Below, one piece after another: positions 10,091 to 21,377 of a DNA stretch of 64,000 nt. Origin of the DNA: Gari tellinella (taxonomy: Eukaryota > Mollusca > Bivalvia > Cardiida > Psammobiidae); contig OV277870.1 of NCBI GenBank assembly GCA_922989275.2, positions 46,000,356 to 46,064,355 of the forward strand, written 5' to 3'. Below the pieces are notes generated by a model that saw nothing but the letters and a program-made list of their open reading frames with translations, had not been told where the DNA came from and searched no databases. Position 1 is the stretch's first letter, and the number at the start of each line of letters is the position of its first letter. The position numbers and the translations under genes were made by a program.

Positions 10091-10350
10091 GGATGGATGA
10101 GTTGGATTTTATTGCACAAAATAGGTCATATAGCACCGATGAGTGATGAGGGATGATGAGATGAGATGATGATATCAGGTAGATTTGGGCTAATTTTATT
10201 CGTTGCAAAGCAGCGCATGGGATCAAAACCACCCACCTGCCTTCCTGTTCCTTCTTGGCAGAGGGAATAATCTCGGTCTAATGAACAGAAACAATTCCCA
10301 ATGCCAATTACGCCCCAGACCTGCGACAGAGTAGGAAGGTCTCTGGGCCC
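10091..10350 (-). mobile_element. SINE-L copy
   Basis: Read on the minus strand it runs from a CCCAGAGACCTTCCTACT-type 5' end through AGGCAGGTGGGTGGTTTTGA to a tail complementary to GGATGGATGAGTTGG. There are no tRNA A/B boxes. Both ends match the LINE at 49065-56124, which makes it a likely LINE-dependent short retroposon. Confidence 0.75.
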
Positions 10351-10381
10351 CCGATAATTAAATCCAAATAAAACACCTGCT

Positions 10382-10551
10382 TTAACTCTTTGCATGCTGG
10401 GTAATTTTTTCGTCTGCTGACGTTCTAAAAATTAGATTTTTCTAATTTTCTTTTCAAAACACGGTCAGAATGGCAAACAGTTTGAATCCAGACTGTTTGC
10501 AAATGTAATAACTGTGGCAGATATATTCGCCGCTGGCGTGCAAAGAGTTAA
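10382..10551. mobile_element. Short family D MITE, 170 bp
   Basis: Ends TTAACTCTTTGCATGC and GCGTGCAAAGAGTTAA. The central hairpin is reduced to CAAACAGTTTGAATCCAGAC plus TGTTTGC, with the GATCAGACGCCG core absent. It is a natural deletion form of the family. Confidence 0.75.
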
Positions 10552-10590
10552 TGTTGAGCGCGACAAAGCCACACTTGTTAACAGCTAAGA

Positions 10591-10965
10591 ATGAATGAAT
10601 GAATGAATGGTGTTTTACGGCCCATCGACACAAAAAGGTCATTTAGAGCCGAATAAATAATTACAATATCAAATTTAAAACAATATCAACCAATAGATTA
10701 CGTCAATGTCAGTCCCGATCAACGGGAAAGTAAACAAAATATGGTCAAAACATAATCGAAATACAAAAATTTATCTTTAAAAAATATAATTTATTCAAAT
10801 TTTATAATATAAATTAATGGCTTTTAAAAACTCTAGTATTTTATAAATATCTACAAACTCAAACAGTTCCCGCAGAGAATCTGCCTGAAAATATCTGTTA
10901 CGAATTAAAGTTAAATCAGCACAATCAATAAGAATGTGCTGAATTGTGTAAGGTTCAAAACAAAA
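10591..10965 (-). mobile_element. 5'-truncated I/Nimb-like LINE, 3' end only
   Basis: Reverse complement of the 3' end of the LINE at 49-56 kb: (ATTC)n tail, GGCCCATCGACACAAAAAGG, then the last coding codons (KAINLYYKI-type end) with frameshifts. Flanked by a 12-bp duplication TAACAGCTAAGA (10579-10590, 10966-10977). About 375 bp, a typical dead-on-arrival copy. Confidence 0.85.
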
Positions 10966-11051
10966 TAACAGCTAAGATCCAGATAAGACGTCGAGTAACT
11001 AGACTGATCAGGACCAAGCATGTTTGACACTCGTATTGAGCTGTCCACCAA

Positions 11052-11279
11052 TTAACTCATTTGTGCGTAGCGTCTTATGCAAGGGACATTGACAAACAGT
11101 GTAGACTCTGATCAGACGCCGCATAATGCGGTGTCTGATCAGAGTCTACACTGTTTGCTGACAGGAATTTCAATATAAAATAAAATGAAAATAAAGCATT
11201 AGACCATACAACCCTTATATAAAAATATACTAATCCGATATGTACGCATAGAAGACTCCACTAGGCGCAAATGGGTTAA
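11052..11279. mobile_element. Family D MITE
   Basis: Ends TTAACTCATTTGTGCGTAG and CTAGGCGCAAATGGGTTAA. The centre is a long hairpin, ACAAACAGTGTAGACTCTGA ... complement, around GACGCCGCATAATGCGGTGT. Here the outer shoulder is GTGTAGACTC rather than GTTTGGAGCC, but the inner core is the common one. Confidence 0.8.
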
Positions 11280-12110
11280 AGATGGTAAAACTGATGTGTT
11301 GCAAATTCGCAGACGATGACTCAGAATATCTATAATTAATACAGAACAAAATGAAAGCATACACCATCCATTGCTACTTTCAGGTTTTGTTGTGTTATGC
11401 ATCCAGCTGCCACATTATCAAGTGACAAATTAATTAAATATACATGTTTACATGAATAAATTTGCTTGTACATGCAGTGTTGTACTGATCCTTCCCGTTA
11501 GTAACTGATCCCACACGTGAAATGACTAGTAAAGTGACTAGATTAAAGTGATGTGTAGACAATGTTATGGTGAAGTGGTTCAAACACACGATATTTTAAG
11601 GTTGAGTAAAAACTGATGGTCGTGAATACGTTAAAGGGAGATAATGTTACAGTTAAGTTGTCACAGCAGACCACACAGTTATTATACAAATGTTTAAGGT
11701 TAAGGTCCCCTAATGCGATGTGCCCTAAATCAGTACTCCACGTACAGCAATCGTCAAAAGCATCGTTCGGAACGAGCCGACACTTGACGATAATGGCCGT
11801 TCGCTCTCCGTAGAGCACTGATACTGACCAATATTGGCCCGATCTCATTAGGGGTTATCAACCTTAACATAGACGCCATTAGCATGGACTCACGTTGTAT
11901 ACCCCTATTGTTTAGGAAAGATAAAACACTTGTTGGTTTGATGGAAATGTATTGTTCAATATTTAACAAAACATGTACATTTAATTGGCAATTATCAGAC
12001 AGGTTGGCTATACTTGTGGTTAAAGAGTTATGGTAGGCAAGAGATAATGATCATGATCATTGTAGAAATAAACACGATAATCCTTCACAATCTTTTAACA
12101 CACTCTGCTC
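11280..12110. other. No gene recognised
   Basis: Overlapping short open frames on both strands between 11543 and 11969 have no recognisable motifs and no splice signals that support them. No repeat shared with the rest of the window was noticed. Confidence 0.4.
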
Positions 12111-12114
12111 CTTA

Positions 12115-12479
12115 TGTGGTGATATGGCCTACTAGTGACAACTCAACTCCAGTACTTCAAGATAGATACTTTAATACATGGCATCACGCCACAATGCGTA
12201 CCGAGCCTGCCTGGTCTGGTTATCTAGTCTACTGGACTCCCCATAATCTCCTCGATCTCAATTAGTCTTCAGTATTTATAATAACCTGCTTAATTGTCGG
12301 AACACGCACGACCCCGTCAAATTGACAGTTCGACATCAATTTGAATAGAGGTGCGTGGTCCCATTGACAGTGATATATTTACTTGCACTGACCAGGCATC
12401 TTGGACAAGACCATATACATTTTATAGTACACAAATACAAGTTCATGCGTGTCAAATGATATTTATTTATATCATCACA
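12115..12479 (-). repeat. 3' LTR of the non-coding element
   Basis: 365 bp with short inverted ends TGTGGTGATAT / ATATCATCACA. Next to the polypurine tract, hence the 3' copy on the minus strand. Confidence 0.85.
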
Positions 12480-12491
12480 CCTTCCCTCCTC
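12480..12491 (-). other. Polypurine tract
   Basis: GAGGAGGGAAGG on the minus strand, directly abutting the LTR. This is the expected plus-strand priming site for LTR elements. Confidence 0.7.
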
Positions 12492-15153
12492 ACAATATAA
12501 TAATCGAAATTTATTATATTATAACAGCACCTGGTACGGCAATATAGACAAATTCCTAACTATATTACCATACAAAAAAAATTACGATAAACTACAACTA
12601 CGGCAAAATACAACAATTACTATATACCAATTTTACCAAATACAACAAATACTATACAACAAATACTATTTACTAAATACTCTTTACCCCTCCCTATCCA
12701 TTCCAAAAACTGTTAATCTTTAATATTTATAATTCACTGTTAAAGTCACTAGATAACTTAGGTCCAGGTGTAGGTATCGTCCGCTGAATGTCTGCTAATA
12801 TCCATAGTTAAGTTTAAGTCCAGTTGTAAATCTGATATCTTGTTCCGAAAGTTTTCTCCAACTTCCAAAAATACAGTTGAACCAGCCGGTAGTCTCCGTA
12901 ATAAAGGTCTGATAGAGTTGTCCACTCCTTTGCGTTGATTGCATATTGTCAGACATTTACTTAGTCTCCGGTATATACACACCTGTGTACATATTAATAC
13001 ATCACTGGTTGCACTCTAATGAATCTCACAGTTCGTCCCCAACTCAATTACAATGAGTACCATAACCAGAGAGAGTATTTCTCCGCTAAATTCCTTCCAT
13101 TTTCCATGTGGTGTCAAGGATAATCAGCCTTTGAATGTCTTATTCAAACACGCCATGTTGCTGGCCACCATCTCGAGGACTGTGTAAACCCACTTTGTGC
13201 ATTCCAGACAGATCAATATTAATACAACCTATTCCTAGTAATTACTCTCAATATTAATAAAGATACTCTCATTATTAATAAAGATACTTTCTGTCTTGAA
13301 ATATTTGCTATACCACCGAGAACTTCCTATTGTTTCCACAATTTTTATTGTTAATTAGCATGGCAATGTTTGTTTGTCACGGTTAATTGGTTAAGCACGT
13401 ACATGAGTTATTTAAGTGTTTTTATCCTATGTTGACCGTTGATTAATGTAGTGTTGTGTATTTGGTACACATTTTACCTGTACTGCCTGTCACTTTTTAT
13501 GACATATCCCATGTCGTTTCATATACCCCCAGCCAACTTGTCGAATGTCAGCTATATTGCTTTACATAATTATATGCCATTTCCAGTCCACTACGGAAGT
13601 CTATTTGACCGGTGCCCTTGCTTTAACTATATTTTGTCTATGAAGTACATAACTTATGCAATTTTTTTACCTGTAACCTACTTACTATAACGTATTTACC
13701 AGTATTTTCGTTTGCGCCCTTTTTATAGATTGCTTGTCATATTTTATTGCTTTACTTTATAATCACACTCAATGTTTAACAGTTACAGAGGAATACACAT
13801 GAAAAGTCAATGACGACACGCATAAAAGGTCACTTGTCGTGTGAGCGAAAGTCTGAATATCAGTCCCCAGGCCCAAGCAAAGGTTATTTCTCTGCTTTTT
13901 CTAAGGCCTATAATATATAAAAGGCGTATGTCGCTTTTACTGTTAACCACAGGTTAGCATATTTCCCAACCTACACGGTATCTAGTCACAGTTGTGACAG
14001 GAAATTGCTAAAAACGAACTTGTTAGTTACTTCTTCTCGAAGCGTATAGTGTAAATGGTGAACCATAGTATTCGTGCGTAAAACACCATATTAACTACTT
14101 TTTAGTACTGTCCTTCTCGGACGTTTGTTACAAACCAGACATATTTACTCCCGGCCATATATGCGTGTAGTCATTACCTAACATGGTAAGACCTACTTTA
14201 AACTACATTAAATTTCCTATTGCATGTGCCTTACCTCTGCAGAACAGTCAAACTATTGACAGTATTTGCTAGATTACCTCAGTTGACAAGTACTTCCTGC
14301 ATTTATTTATAAGCAATTGCATGTTTCACCTGTCAATTCAATTACAGGTAACCGTGATTATTTGACTTTTCTCCGTAACCTTTACCGATCTATCTGACAG
14401 ATTTTCCCTATTTATAGCTGACTACATTTTGACTCTGAAAATGTTTTCTGTTCTTATATAACGCGTTTGCACAATTAATAATTATTCTTTAAAATTTGGT
14501 TCTTTTGCTAACTTCAAAACTCTTTCCTGTCGATAACTTGACATTTTTCTAATTACATGTATCTGCTTATTTTTACTAAATAGCCTACCCAAGCTCTGTT
14601 ATTTATACCTGTAGTCGCAAAAGGTGATCGTAATTTCATAGCTCTCTGATACATATTTTATTTCCGCTTTAAACTTTATTCAGCAAAACGCTCGATAAAA
14701 TGTCTGCTATAGTTATACACATTTAACACTTTGCTAATCTCCATTTAATTTCTGTTTAGAGTTTATCTATCTCTCTAACCTTTTGACTCAATTCAACACA
14801 ATATGTTCCCGTTGTTTTCGCGTTCATTCTTAAAACTTTTTACTTAAGTACTTTCGCATAATCGCTAATAATTTCTTTTGTTTGAAAATCTCTTAATTTG
14901 AGCTGTTTCCAATTTATTCCAAAACAATGCCATGCATTCAATTTGCTAACCTAGCCTTTTAACAATTTTTACATTCCCGTGAAAACTAATATGCTCTCTG
15001 TAATACTGCAAGCATTTGAAGACTTAAATATTTTGCAACAATTTTGAAATATTCTGATCTGTCATTTCTAAACACAAAGAGTTTCAACAGTACTCACGTT
15101 TTCCTCTGGCCTTGTGATCGTATAATTTTGGTCTACGGCTCCAAATTCGTATG

Positions 15154-15518
15154 TGTGGTGATATGGCCTACTAGTGACAACTCAACTCCAGTACTTCAAG
15201 ATAGATACTTTAATACATGGCATCACGCCACAATGCGTACCGAGCCTGCCTGGTCTGGTTCTCTAGTCTACTGGACTCCCCATAATCTCCTCGATCTCAA
15301 TTAGTCTTCAGTATTTATAATAACCTGCTTAATTGTCGGAACACGCACGACCCCGTCAAATTGACAGTTCGACATCAATTTGAATAGAGGTGCGTGGTCC
15401 CATTGACAGTGATATATTTACTTGCACTGACCAGGCATCTTGGACAAGACCATATACATTTTATAGTACACAAATACAAGTTCATGCGTGTCAAATGATA
15501 TTTATTTATATCATCACA
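15154..15518 (-). repeat. 5' LTR of the non-coding element
   Basis: Same 365-bp sequence as 12115-12479 with one difference. On the minus strand it is followed by CATACGAATT and then TGGAGCCGTAGACC, whose TGG start suits a primer binding site. The matching tRNA was not identified. Confidence 0.85.
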
Positions 15519-15749
15519 CTTACACGAACACAAAACACGATAGTCACTTGCAAGTAAAACTGGACCAACTACCCGATAATCTTCCTAGGATATCTAAATA
15601 CGGTGCACCTTCACAATCTCTGAAAAATTCAAGAGCTCGATCAACTCATTCGTCGTAGAATCAGACGTCCAATCTAAAGTAAAACACACGGTAGTCTGTG
15701 TTTACTGTCTCCATGTACATAAACCGCTGTCTGCTTTGCCATCTAATTT

Positions 15750-15766
15750 ACGTTGGGCGCCAATTT
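15750..15766 (-). other. Remnant LTR end and primer binding site
   Basis: On the minus strand CCGTTACA is followed by AAT and TGGCGCCCAACGT, which matches the form of a tRNA-Lys primer binding site. It implies an older LTR element whose 5' LTR extends to the right of 15766 and whose leader runs left to the insertion site of the young element at 15518. The far end of that LTR could not be placed. Confidence 0.5.
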
Positions 15767-15891
15767 GTAACGGTGCTTTCTGGTAGAATAGGGATCCGTA
15801 ACAAATAATGTAGTTCTAGGTCTACTTTATCTTTAATGGCAGTGGTTTGCAGAAAATAGAATTAAATCAATCAATCTGAAAATATAAACAT

Positions 15892-16645
15892 TTGAGATTG
15901 AAAGAGATGAGATTGTCGGAAGAGATAGACATTAAAAGAAACTTGAAATTGAAGAAGAAATACCAGTTGAAAGAAGAAATGATACACAAGTTGAAAGAGC
16001 AGGAGCATGAACTGAAGGAAAGCTTGATTGAGAAAGATGCATTATTAAAACATATGAGAAAGGAGATAGTGGAAACATTTACAGTGATGTAAAGAGACTC
16101 CCCACAACACTCTGTACAAGAAACCAACGATACCTAAACTTACAGAGGATACTTTCGAAGAATGGAAAGTTGAAGTGGAAATGATTATCAGCTCAGGCAT
16201 TTACCAGGAAGACAAAGTTAAACAGGAGATACAGAATTCGTTCACTGGTAAAACCAGGAAGATTCTTTTGAACCTTGACCCAAATGCAACTACAAAGGAA
16301 CTATTGACAAAACTGGAACATCTGTATGGAAATGTGGACAGTGATATTCCTATTTGCGAAAGTGTATGTGAAAGTTCGATCGTAGAAGAAATTGTTTCGG
16401 CACGGACTGAAGAAGTTTTAGAAACCAGTGACACTGAAGAAGAGCAACCACCGAGAACTGTTTCGATTCTGCAAGCACTTGATGCATGCGAGGCATTACG
16501 TGTTTTCGTGGAATCGCAGACAGATGGAGAAAGTGTTGTGAGACATATGAACTTTATGGACAATTACGTTAGCAAGAAACACTTGACGAAAGCTTGTGCT
16601 GTTCAGAGTTCAATCACATCGTTTTTTGGCAATATCCTGGAATAG
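15892..16645 (+). pseudogene. Gag-like frame joined to a pogo transposase C-terminus
   Basis: Three parts are visible. 15892-16092 encodes a Lys/Glu-rich coiled coil that ends in a stop. After a frame change, 16140-16335 encodes a Gag-like stretch (TEDTFEEWKVEVEMI, then KTRKILLNLDPNATTKEL and LTKLEHLYGNV). The same open frame continues without a stop into an acidic linker (SDTEEEQPP) and a segment ending LDACEALRVFV...QSSITSFFGNILE. This last part has the composition and order of pogo/Tigger transposase tails, and QSSITSFF fits a PCNA-interacting (PIP) box (Qxx[ILM]xx[FY][FY]). The pogo catalytic domain is absent. A pogo-like 3' terminal repeat lies 530 bp downstream. The join at about 16336 is probably an insertion or deletion junction that happens to be in frame, not a functional gene. 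Confidence 0.55.
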
Positions 16646-16732
16646 CCCCAGCAGTCACGTGATGTGGTTCATTCCGTATATACGGAATGAGCCACAGTGG
16701 TGTCCTGCTGGGGCTATTCCAGGATATTGCCA
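16627..16732. repeat. 106-bp inverted duplication over the stop codon
   Basis: Outer arms of 28 bp are perfect (TGGCAATATCCTGGAATAGC... and complement). The centre is ATTCCGTATATACGGAAT, and 15 bases between them pair poorly. The left arm encodes the last residues and stop of the frame above. The right arm is its inverted copy. Confidence 0.85.
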
Positions 16733-17171
16733 CTTTCTTTAATTAAAAAAAACAACCGAAAAAAAGAACATTTTCCGCAGATTATGTTTTTGAAGCAGAC
16801 GACAATTCAGCATGAAAAGTGTTAAGAAAGTTTGACTGTAACAACGTGTTGTTAGTTTTAACTGTATATATACCCATGCATATTATCATGTTTTGTGTAT
16901 TATGTGCTATGCTTATGAAGTATTATCCATTATGTAGATGGTAATTAAATATAAAAAATAACGAGAGTTTGTTTTGTGTTCAATACCTACCAGTTTCATC
17001 GATTAAATGTACTTTTCACGTATAAGCGTTTTTTTACAGTTACCGCTATACTCATGTAGATTGCAAATGGCTGCCTGAGCACCGTTGGTAACAGGTAAAT
17101 TTATCGATCTCTCTCAACAACTCGCATCTCGAAACTCGGTTATCTCGATATATTTATTTCAGTCCCCTGGA

Positions 17172-17197
17172 CTTCGAGATAACGAAGTTCGACTGTA
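17172..17197 (+). repeat. Pogo-like 3' terminal inverted repeat
   Basis: CTTCGAGATAACGAAGTTCG followed by ACTG and a TA. Read inward from the end it is CAGTCGAACTTCGTTATCTC, a typical pogo/Tigger terminus. No matching 5' copy was found to the left, so the element is 5'-truncated. Confidence 0.65.
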
Positions 17198-18130
17198 CTA
17201 TTGTGGGTAGGTCATCATGCTGTCATATGTGCTAAGTGATGGTTTTGCGGACGTGTTAATTTTAGATGTGCTCAATATATGAGATGCCTAGGATCTGCCT
17301 TAACATCTCATTTTAACAGCCATGTTTTTTCTGGAGTTCCTGAGTAAGTGTTCATGTTTCGCAAGCATACATAAATATCGACAGTACGAGAGCGCGCATG
17401 AGTCTGATAGTGTGACTGATTATGATTATGTTGTCCTTCCAGATGGGTTTTGAGATTTGTGATTTGTCTGCCACAAATGCTTATAGCCATATAATATTTA
17501 ATTAAGTTGTTCTTTTAGTTCTTTTTAATCAAAATCCATTCACAGTTGTAGGCAAAAACATTTAAACAGTGCTGAAATAAATCTATTTTTAGCATTTCTA
17601 GCAATTTAGTACACCAAGGACAGATATCACTTGCCAATATAGTTCTATTTAGACAAGAATTGCGCCCCATCACAAGAACTTATAATTCACATTGTGTGCA
17701 AGTATAATACAATTACACTGAAAACTGTATTTGTTAGAGTGTAGAAAACTGTAAAATATACTATTTTAACTCATAAAGGGTAAAATACTCTTGAATAATT
17801 TGCCCCTCTTCGACAATAACGTTACTCATTAGCTGTATATATACATACAGTTTCATAAAGGTTTTATCAAAATCAATTCATATCTGTAGACATTAGCGTG
17901 TAATTTGTTTCTTCTAGCATTCTACAGTAGTACACCGATCAGATGGCGATGCTTACAAAACAGTATACAGTTCCCCAGACCAGTTTGCGAATGGGAAAAG
18001 ATAACGGTTTCAAAAACAAGAGATTACGAATAATCATTCTGTACCTTCCTGGACTGGCTACTGTAGGAACATGTCACCTCAGAAGTCAAGTCTCAGTTAA
18101 TTGCTAACACTTATTGTAACTGGTGGTTAA
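17198..18130. other. No gene recognised
   Basis: AT-rich sequence with only short open frames lacking motifs. No element ends or repeats shared with the window were recognised. Confidence 0.4.
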
Positions 18131-18138
18131 TATCAATA

Positions 18139-18300
18139 GTATGTTGCCCATTTTATTAAAGGCTTTGATGATTATGACAAGTTGTCTTCTATGGTGACAA
18201 TTGACATGTTGTGATGCCCACTTTGCTAAGGGTCATGATGAACAATTGGCATTATGTGTTGTCCACTTTGCTAAGGGCTTTGATGAAGCTAATTGTGCTT
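18139..18300. repeat. Degenerate tandem repeat, about three units
   Basis: Units share CCCACTTTGCTAAGGG, GCTTTGATGA and a TGTTGT lead. Unit length is about 50 bp with variable spacing. Confidence 0.55.
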
Positions 18301-18539
18301 TTAGGGTACACCATGTATAGTTGAGGCTACCAAGTATTTGTATACATGTTAATGAAAGCCGCAGCCAAATATTGGCCATAATTAAACATCATACATGTTA
18401 ATACAGGTTTCTGTTTTTTGTTCGCTATATGTATCATTCGGTAATAGCGACAACAGAATGAATATGATAGTAGGCGCCCTTTACCACAGGGGCGCGTGTT
18501 ATTCTTGCAATATAGCTTTTATTATAAACACACCTACAT

Positions 18540-20260
18540 GCGTTTGGAAACCGCTCAAACACAAGCAGATTTACCAAATGTACTGAAATTCTGCAAGAAA
18601 GAGGCAGACTCAAAGAATAAGACAATTGGCTTGACAGAGCAGCTGTTTACACTGGCCTCAGCCAACAGACTTTGCAGAGGTTAAACATCAACCACTGCTC
18701 GAAAAGATGCCAAGAAGGAAAAGGAAGACAGAGTTGCCATGGATAATTTTGATCTAGCAGTAATTCGGCGTACAAGTGCAAACCTCTATGAGCAAACCAA
18801 CAGTTCGTCGAATCCACGCAGAGCTGCAGCACACCATTGCCTTCAAATGGAATAGAACGGTCCTTTGAAAACTTATCCTGAATCTCGGATTCTCCTGGAA
18901 GAAATGTGCATCAAACGGGAAGCTACTTTTGGAGAGGAAAGACAATGTAATGTTAAGTATTTGATAGAAATCAAGTTATTAAGAGAAGCTGGGCAACCAA
19001 TCAACTACATGTATGGTATCTATGTCAACTCAAGTCATAATGTTCCAAAGTGTTGACAGATGGACTGTCTGGGTCTACATGTGTCATTTGGAAAAGGAGA
19101 GCGGCTGATTATAGTGAAAGACAAATCTGAAAAGGGCTTCATTCCAAATGCATCATTGTTTAATAAGGCAGGCAGCAGTTCGGGGGATTATCACAGCGTA
19201 ATGAACACCAACTCTTCTCAGAGTGGTTGAATGAGAAACAGGGGCCCGTTTCATAAAACTCCATATGATAAATGTTATCATAAGTAAGATTATAAAAGTC
19301 TTAATTATTATGTATTTCCCAATCTAATCCTGACTTGTGACATCTCTTTGGAATTGTATTTTCAAGACGATTCCAAAGAGATGTCAAAAGACAGGATTAG
19401 ATAGAGAAATCTGAAATTGAATGTATTTTGAAGTTTTGTGTCGTACGAAGTTTTATGAAACGGGCCCCAAGATACCTTACTTGGAAGATAATACCGTTCT
19501 AGTTATAGTTATAAACAATGCATCTTACCATAATGTCATTAATGTGCAGGATGAGAATAGGCCTAAAACATCGACAAAAAGGCGGCCATGCAGGATTGGT
19601 TAAGAAGACGAAGAAAGTTGCATTTGATGCCATGTTGCGAACTTGCGACCTCAGCTGCTGCAGCTATGTAAAGAGCAGGATGTGGAGTCGCATTTTCGAG
19701 TAGATGCGTTGATGAGACAGCATGGGCACCAGGTTCAACGGTTACCGCCAAACTATGCGGACTTAAATCTCATAGAGCTGATTTGGGCTGAACTGAAAAA
19801 CCATGTTGCAAAGAACAACGCTAAATTTAGGAACAACTCAAGACTAGTGCGATTTCCAACCATAAGGCAATGTAAATACAATAGATACAGACCAGACAAT
19901 GCCATTGTTAAAAACCAACTCAATAAATTGTCTTGGTCTGCACTGTTTGCACTGACTTATGCTTTGAAATCGTACAACAAGCTTAATTTCTTTTACAAAA
20001 GTTGAAAGATGTTTATTTCTTGTTACAGTATGGCTGATGTTAAGACTTTAATTGGGTTAAAGATGGTGACTTTTACGGCAAGTGAATGCTCAAAGTGTGT
20101 GAACAATGTTAAAGCTGTTGAAGAGCGGTACTGGAACTCTGATATCGCGGCTAAAAACAACATACTTTTAGACAGTGTTAAAATGTTATTATTAACCTGG
20201 ATGATTCCACAGAAGATGATTCCACAGACACTTGTCTGAGAAGAGTGGCATATCTACTGT
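18540..20260 (+). pseudogene. Decayed DDE_3-type transposase
   Basis: Pieces in several frames fall in the order expected for an IS630/Tc1-mariner-like (DDE_3) transposase: an N-terminal region (18540-18680), a stretch ending with NSSHNV (first acidic site region, 18900-19050), a GLHVSFGKGERLII-like block with AGSSSGDYHS spread over 19065-19235, INNASYHNV (second site, 19500-19550), then ADLNLIELIWAELKN (third site, 19755-19805). A C-terminal acidic tail lies at 20009-20239. Stops, frameshifts and a MITE at 19241-19468 break it. The expected D of the first motif is not visible in the frame that carries NSSHNV. A second copy lies on the other strand at 32536-33446. Whether the family still moves or was a host gene cannot be told from here. 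Confidence 0.6.
19241..19468. mobile_element. MITE with perfect 20-bp ends
   Basis: Ends GGGGCCCGTTTCATAAAACT and AGTTTTATGAAACGGGCCCC, perfect complements. The interior has a second inverted pair (ATTCCAAAGAGATGTC-type arms around 19345-19390 flanked by TAATCCTG). It is inserted within the DDE_3 pseudogene between the WLNEK and IPYLED segments. Confidence 0.85.
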
Positions 20261-20552
20261 GGTCGGTGATCAGATACGAATGTCAGCAAACACATCGACC
20301 GACACTGCATATAAGAAGTTCAGTATTGTTTTATTTTTTTAGTGATATCGCGTGGTTTGATATGTACAAGTATTGTTATCTATAGAAAAAGGGGGAACAA
20401 AGCAAAAGAGAATAAACAACCCCCAAAAAAAACCAACATCACCAGAATATTTGAAATAACATAAAAAAAACAACCTTAAAATACAACTTATGAGTCTAGG
20501 AGAGTAAATAACAGAACGTCATCAAGTTGACATAAATATGAAAATATAAAGC

Positions 20553-20622
20553 ACCCGTGTTGGGATTCGAACTCGAGACTTCCGTGCGAAAGTCTAACAG
20601 CGTAACAACTACAATACTTCAT
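20553..20622 (-). repeat. tRNA-like relic
   Basis: Minus strand: GTAGTTGTTACGCTGTTAGAC, a CGC-like anticodon region, then GAGTTCGAATCCCAACACGG. The stems do not fold properly. Probably a SINE head. Confidence 0.45.
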
Positions 20623-20765
20623 CTTATCCCGATATATTGGTACACGGCTACCTATAATTAGTTTTGTTTGTTCACATACACACTATTTTGTAAACATCGC
20701 TATCGGATCGTTGTACAATCAAGGGCAAATATCTCTTGCAACTGGTATCCTACTTCAATAATACA

Positions 20766-20916
20766 GAAGTTTCGATTTCCTACTTGTACGTGTACGGATA
20801 CGTGTGACTTTACGTACACGTGCACACATATTTTTAAAAGAGGGTTTCGATTTCTTACTTCTACGTGAACATGTACGTGTGACAACACGTGCATGTACAC
20901 ATATTTTTCAAAATCG
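20766..20916 (+). repeat. Two tandem ACGTG-rich units
   Basis: Two imperfect units of about 75 bp, each GTTTCGATTTCYTACTT, followed by TACGTG-type alternation (TACGTGTACGGATACGTGTG; TACGTGTGACAACACGTGCA) and ACACATATTTTT. Confidence 0.65.
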
Positions 20917-20972
20917 TGTTTAGAAATTAAACAACTTGTACAAAAATGTACGGGTAAATCTGCCAAAATGTA

Positions 20973-21112
20973 CAGTGGAGGAAAAGTGGGCTACCCGGCG
21001 TCTGATCAGTCTACACACCTTTTGCCACTCAGATAAAAAATAAATTGTGATAATTTAAATGTAGTTTCTTGCATTTTTGTTTATTGTGTTTGCGTTTCGT
21101 TTCTTCTCACTG
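20973..21112. mobile_element. Family A MITE, internally deleted
   Basis: Left end CAGTGGAGGAAAAGTGGG, then half a hairpin (CTACCCGGCGTCTGATCAG), and right end TTTCTTCTCACTG. One arm and part of the left half are missing. Confidence 0.65.
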
Positions 21113-21377
21113 TGCATGCACGAGTATTTGAAGATTACACAACGTGACAACAGTCATGGCTAATATGGAAATATATGTTGGTATATGTTTAGATGACGAA
21201 GATTTGTTAGTTTTGACATATGTAGGTGAATCTAACAATTGCATTGTCCTTTGCTATTTCGTTTTTATCTGATGAACATTGCAAAACAATGATTAGGTTT
21301 GAAAAAGACCATAATTATATTACTGGTCAGGGTAAAAATAAATTTACCAAACAAAATACAGGGGATAATGGTTGTAC

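Larger units (their letters stand above)
12115..15518 (-). mobile_element. Non-coding LTR element (LARD-like), very young
   Basis: Two 365-bp direct repeats, TGTGGTGATATGG...TATATCATCACA, bound 2.7 kb of internal sequence. By eye they differ at one base (TTATCTAG against TTCTCTAG). The target duplication is 4 bp (CTTA at 12111-12114 and 15519-15522). A polypurine tract on the minus strand (GAGGAGGGAAGG, 12480-12491) fixes the orientation, with the 5' LTR at the high coordinates. The internal region has no gag, pol or other open frame above 83 codons, so it depends on an autonomous partner. It sits inside the leader of an older LTR element whose PBS is at 15750-15766. Confidence 0.85.

Noticed and set aside
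13439..13690. Open frame inside the non-coding LTR element
   Set aside because: 83 codons of AT-rich hydrophobic sequence with no gag or pol similarity.
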